Below, piece after piece: positions 6,377 through 9,155 of a stretch of 9,155 nucleotides of DNA. The notes beneath the pieces were generated by a model that was given only the letters and a program-made list of their open reading frames with translations, was not told the DNA's origin and did not search any database. Positions within the stretch are counted from its first letter, which is position 1. The number at the start of each line of letters is the position of its first letter. The stretch comes from JBFJWU01 sp041623475 [NCBI: bacterium] (GTDB lineage: Bacteria; J088). The translations under genes were made by a program, and so were the position numbers. Where the stretch lies: NCBI GenBank assembly GCA_041623475.1, contig JBFJWU010000119.1:1-9155 (forward strand). Direction: 5' to 3'.

Positions 6377-7098
6377 CTTCAGAAAAAGTCTTGCACAACA
6401 AGGTCCAGCAGGAATATTTCGCTGAGAATTTCAAACAAACGATGCAGCCGGTTGTATCCCGATATATTATTCGCCAGTTGGATCATTTCATCCGTATCTC
6501 GGGGATTTCCAGAGGCCAGAAGATTCTCGAGGTAGGCTGTGGCATTGGTCGGTATACGCTGCCGCTGCTGGAACGGGGTTTCTCGGTCGAGGGACTTGAT
6601 CTGACTCCCGAGTTGCTGGAACAGATGCGGGACCACGCTCCAGAAGGAACCGACCCGATCCTGCACGCCGCGGATATTATCGAGTTTCCCAGCCAAACGA
6701 GCACGAAATATGACGCGACGATTGGATTTTTTGCTGCCCATCATTTCCATGACCTGACCGCCTGCTTCCAGGCTATGGCTGAAGTCACGAAACCCGGGGG
6801 CACGATCGCATTTCTTGAGCCAAACGGGCTGAATCCTCTCTATTATTTACAGATTGCGTTGACCCCAAGGATGACCTGGTCAGGCGACAAAGGGGTAAAG
6901 GATATGCGCCGCCGGCCAATGTTCAAAGCGATGTCCGCAGCCGGCCTGACAGACCTGACACTGGAAACGTTTGGCTTTTTGCCCCCGTTTGTGACCAACT
7001 CTCCAATAGGGCCTTCACTGGAGCCGCTGCTGGAAGGTCTCCCCGGGGTAAAACCATTCAGGCCGTTCCAGGTATTCCGCGGAACCGTCGGATCGTAA
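6373..7098 (+). CDS. Class I SAM-dependent methyltransferase
   Basis: This 241-residue protein has a single Rossmann methyltransferase domain. Motif I is ILEVGCGIGRYT (51-62); the ribose-binding acid is D76 in GLDLTPE, the adenine-loop D101 lies in AADIIEF, and PGGTIAFLEP (141-150) is the later core strand. A helical N-terminus (1-45) with YFAENF-type sequence precedes the core. The C-terminal 90 residues probably form the acceptor lid and differ from those of the first methyltransferase in the block, so the two genes are not a recent duplication. ATG 6373 overlaps the upstream stop (ATGA), with GGAG at 6360-6363 as a well-placed ribosome-binding site. By context it probably methylates a sugar or lipid-linked intermediate of this pathway; ubiquinone-type or small-molecule acceptors cannot be excluded. 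Confidence 0.87.
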   Translation: MTSEKVLHNKVQQEYFAENFKQTMQPVVSRYIIRQLDHFIRISGISRGQKILEVGCGIGRYTLPLLERGFSVEGLDLTPELLEQMRDHAPEGTDPILHAADIIEFPSQTSTKYDATIGFFAAHHFHDLTACFQAMAEVTKPGGTIAFLEPNGLNPLYYLQIALTPRMTWSGDKGVKDMRRRPMFKAMSAAGLTDLTLETFGFLPPFVTNSPIGPSLEPLLEGLPGVKPFRPFQVFRGTVGS

Positions 7099-7128
7099 GC
7101 GTCCGATTTACAGTCCGGATGCCGTAAT

Positions 7129-8709
7129 TTGAGACGTTCGGGGGCTATCTTCTTGCTGGGCGCAGGTTGGGCCATGTGCAGCCTGTCGTTGGACCTGCCC
7201 CTGTTCGTTGATTCGGCATACTTCGTATATCACGGACGGCTGGTGGCATCCGGAGTGCCGTTGTACGAAGCCACGATCTACGGGTACGGCCCTTACGGGC
7301 CAATGGTTTCTGCTGCCTTTGAACTTCTGTTTTCGTGGGTTCCGGGAATTGATCCGGTGCAGGCACAGCGTCTCGGCGGCGTTGTGGTGTATGGATCAAT
7401 TCTTGTTTTGATCTTTCAAAGTGCGGAACGGGTATTTGTGAGCAGGCGCATCGCCCTCTGCGCGGCGTTTGCCTGGCTTTCGTTGCTGTTCCCGTGGATG
7501 GCATCATCGATTTCCTTGGAGCCCAAGTTGTTGGTGGCGGCGGCCTCTTTGTTCTGGTTATTGGCCGTGTCGGCACAACGTTGGCTGGTGACTGGTTTCT
7601 GGGCCGCTTTTGCCGGATTGTCGTGGCAACCGGCGGTTTTGCTGGCGCCGGCAGGTGCCCTGGCTGCAATTGTGCTTACCCGCAGGGTTCAGCCGATCTT
7701 GCGACTTTGCGGAGGCGTATTTCTGGGGACGTTGCCAGCCGTGTTGTACCTGACGTTGACAGATCAATGGGCACCGTTCTGGACCAATGCGGTCCAGCGA
7801 AAAGCGGCCGAACATCTTCCCGAGGCCTTCGACGGTGGACTCCAGTGGTTGGCCCGGATGCCTGGCAGTATGGCAGAGGACCTGCCGGTGTTTCTTGCCG
7901 CTTCAGCAGGCGCGTGGATCTGGTTTTCACGGCGTTCCCGTGATTGGCTGAATGACGCGCGCTTCGTTGGTGTTGTCCTGCTTGGCCTCACCTGGGTGAC
8001 GGTAAACGTGATTGACTATGGTGGCATCCGCGATGGAATTCCGTTACTGCCAGTTGTTTCAATGTTTGCTGGAATCTGCATCGCCGTCGTGTACGGGATG
8101 ATTCGAGAGGCAGGCATCGGAAAATTTGGAATGGTGACGATCGTTGCGCTGACGGTCATTGCGACGTTCGGTGATCTGGGTCTGACAGCGATCCCTGTCA
8201 CACGCACGACGCAGGCATCCGTGTTTTTAAAGCTGAACGACTACGCAGGCGGTGCTGAAAGAATCGTCAGCTACAGCGTCACTGAGCATCTGGCCGAAAC
8301 AGGGCAACCTTCGTCGGGGGTTATTTCGGTTTTTACGGGTCAGTGGGCGTTGGACTCTCTGGAACGTGCCTACCCAGGTGGCCTGGAGCAATACAAACAG
8401 GACTTGCAGGCCCAGAGACCAAATGTAGTCCTGTTGCGGGCTCCGGGGGCTGGGCACGTCAGTTTCAGGTTTATTGCCGACGAGTTGTTTCCAGATTACG
8501 TTCGGACACACCGAATCGACCAGAATTTTCGCCTTGAATATCCGAAGCACGGTTATCGCACGTTTCCGTTGTTGCGGTCGTTGTTCGGTGCAGCCGATCG
8601 GCCGCAAAGGTCGCTCTACGTGTTTATGGCTCCTGAATGGTATTCCCGGGAGCGTGAAGGGGAGTTGTGGAAGATCCTGGGACCAGTCGTCGACCAACCC
8701 AGCCGCTGA
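7129..8709 (+). CDS. Polytopic GT-C-type membrane glycosyltransferase (ArnT/PMT-like)
   Basis: This 526-residue integral membrane protein has about ten hydrophobic segments, at roughly 5-22, 82-98, 106-125, 132-147, 150-184 (one or two), 191-210, 243-257, 269-286, 294-313 and 322-340, followed by a soluble C-terminal domain (about 345-526). The first loop, FVDSAYFVYHGRLVASGVPLY (26-46), fits the GT-C signature, in which an acidic residue (here D28) after helix 1 is catalytic; this is followed by an unusual YGYGPYGP. GT-C enzymes transfer a sugar from a polyprenyl-phosphate donor on the outer face of the membrane. TTG 7129 is the only start that keeps helix 1; the next Met (7174) lies inside it. 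The frame is the same as that of the upstream gene, 30 bases after its TAA. Donor and acceptor are unknown, and a transporter or hypothetical membrane protein is a less likely reading. Confidence 0.75.
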   Translation: MRRSGAIFLLGAGWAMCSLSLDLPLFVDSAYFVYHGRLVASGVPLYEATIYGYGPYGPMVSAAFELLFSWVPGIDPVQAQRLGGVVVYGSILVLIFQSAERVFVSRRIALCAAFAWLSLLFPWMASSISLEPKLLVAAASLFWLLAVSAQRWLVTGFWAAFAGLSWQPAVLLAPAGALAAIVLTRRVQPILRLCGGVFLGTLPAVLYLTLTDQWAPFWTNAVQRKAAEHLPEAFDGGLQWLARMPGSMAEDLPVFLAASAGAWIWFSRRSRDWLNDARFVGVVLLGLTWVTVNVIDYGGIRDGIPLLPVVSMFAGICIAVVYGMIREAGIGKFGMVTIVALTVIATFGDLGLTAIPVTRTTQASVFLKLNDYAGGAERIVSYSVTEHLAETGQPSSGVISVFTGQWALDSLERAYPGGLEQYKQDLQAQRPNVVLLRAPGAGHVSFRFIADELFPDYVRTHRIDQNFRLEYPKHGYRTFPLLRSLFGAADRPQRSLYVFMAPEWYSREREGELWKILGPVVDQPSR

Positions 8710-8712
8710 CTA

Positions 8713-9155
8713 TTACCCGGGGTCCCAACCAGCCGCTTCTGCCTCGGCGCCTTTCAGCGCGATCCGAACAAAGGCGATAATTTCCTCGGTGATGCGCCCG
8801 TGCTCGGATTCGTCCAGGTCCAGCGCCCGTGCGCCCATGTGGAAGGTCGACAGGGTGATGCCCTGGGCAACCAGTTCTGGGTTCCAGAGGGGTCTGTTCT
8901 TGGCGCGGGCTGCGGTCACCAGGTCCTCTTTAAGTTCGTCAATAAATCTGCCGATCTCTCGATTCAGGGCATCCCGGAACGCTGAACTGCTGCCTTCGGC
9001 CTCGCCGAGCAACAGCCGAAAGAGGTTCCCGTTGTGGCCAAGATACTCCATGAATGCCTCAATCGAGGCCCGCGTGGCGCCGGAATCACCGGCCTGTACC
9101 CGGACTCGGGCGTCGCGCACCAGTTGGCGCAGCGATACGCCGATTTCATCAACCA
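8713..9155 (-). CDS. fabR: TetR-family regulator, FabR-like (N-terminus beyond window)
   Basis: The last 146 residues of a TetR-type repressor are present; the DNA-binding helix-turn-helix lies beyond the right edge. The visible part starts at VDEIGVSLRQLVRDAR and continues through RASIEAFMEYLGHNGNLFRLLLGE, SSAFRDALNREIGRFIDELKEDL and GARALDLDE. This runs closely parallel to what I recall of the E. coli FabR ligand-binding domain (DESGLMLRQL, STFMEFIGNNPNAFRLLL, SAAFRAAVAREI, GAEALDV). FabR represses fabA/fabB in response to unsaturated acyl-ACP/CoA. Paralogues such as DesT-like regulators share this domain, so the exact target set is uncertain. The frame is open to the window edge, and the stop (TAA read on - at 8715-8713) lies 3 bases from the stop of the convergent GT-C gene. 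Confidence 0.82.
   Translation of the reverse strand, partial: VDEIGVSLRQLVRDARVRVQAGDSGATRASIEAFMEYLGHNGNLFRLLLGEAEGSSSAFRDALNREIGRFIDELKEDLVTAARAKNRPLWNPELVAQGITLSTFHMGARALDLDESEHGRITEEIIAFVRIALKGAEAEAAGWDPG

Noticed and set aside
8710-8730. Possible terminator between the GT-C gene and the FabR-like gene
   Set aside because: Only 3 bases separate the stops, and the short GC-rich stretch nearby does not form a convincing hairpin with a T-run.
1-9155. tRNA, rRNA, CRISPR arrays, insertion sequences or attachment sites
   Set aside because: The genes fill almost all of the window, and I saw no repeat-spacer pattern, transposase motifs, terminal inverted repeats or cloverleaf-like segments.

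Overview
The window carries ten protein-coding genes packed almost without gaps, with no RNA genes, CRISPR arrays or recognisable insertion sequences. Two genes run off the edges. The right-hand edge gene closely resembles FabR, the TetR-type regulator of unsaturated fatty acid synthesis known mainly from Gammaproteobacteria. Together with a ClsB-like cardiolipin synthase and the moderately GC-rich coding style, this suggests a gammaproteobacterium, probably an environmental one. That is an inference; no rRNA or other decisive marker is present. Strong Shine-Dalgarno sequences are scarce throughout.

Left block (1-1894): the C-terminal half of a beta-CASP metallo-beta-lactamase RNase (+ strand) faces a phospholipase D-family cardiolipin synthase (- strand), with only 16 bases between their stop codons. 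Middle (1895-1967): a short divergent control region holds a 25-bp imperfect palindrome (1916-1940) and a -10-like AT-rich element right against the next start codon. Rightward from there lies an exported zinc-dependent phospholipase C-type protein.

Main block (2929-8709): six tightly spaced genes on the + strand look like one operon: methyltransferase, HpcH/HpaI-fold aldolase/lyase, SDR-type nucleotide-sugar epimerase/dehydratase, GT2 glycosyltransferase, second methyltransferase, and a polytopic GT-C-type membrane glycosyltransferase. Spacings are 1 nt, a 4-nt overlap, a 17-nt overlap, a 4-nt overlap and 30 nt. The likely job is to make, methylate and transfer an unusual sugar or short glycan at the cytoplasmic membrane. 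The GT2 enzyme would act in the cytosol and the GT-C enzyme would use a lipid-linked donor. The product cannot be named from sequence. Two enzymes carry odd active sites: the SDR has Arg where the catalytic Tyr belongs, and the aldolase-like protein has Arg where HpaI-type enzymes have the catalytic His.

Right edge (8713-9155): the FabR-like regulator is encoded on the - strand and ends 3 bases from the GT-C gene's stop. The flanking genes (cardiolipin synthase, phospholipase C, FabR-like) share a membrane-lipid theme with a lipid-linked glycan operon, but a functional link is only a hypothesis. There is no gene-free stretch longer than about 75 bases.
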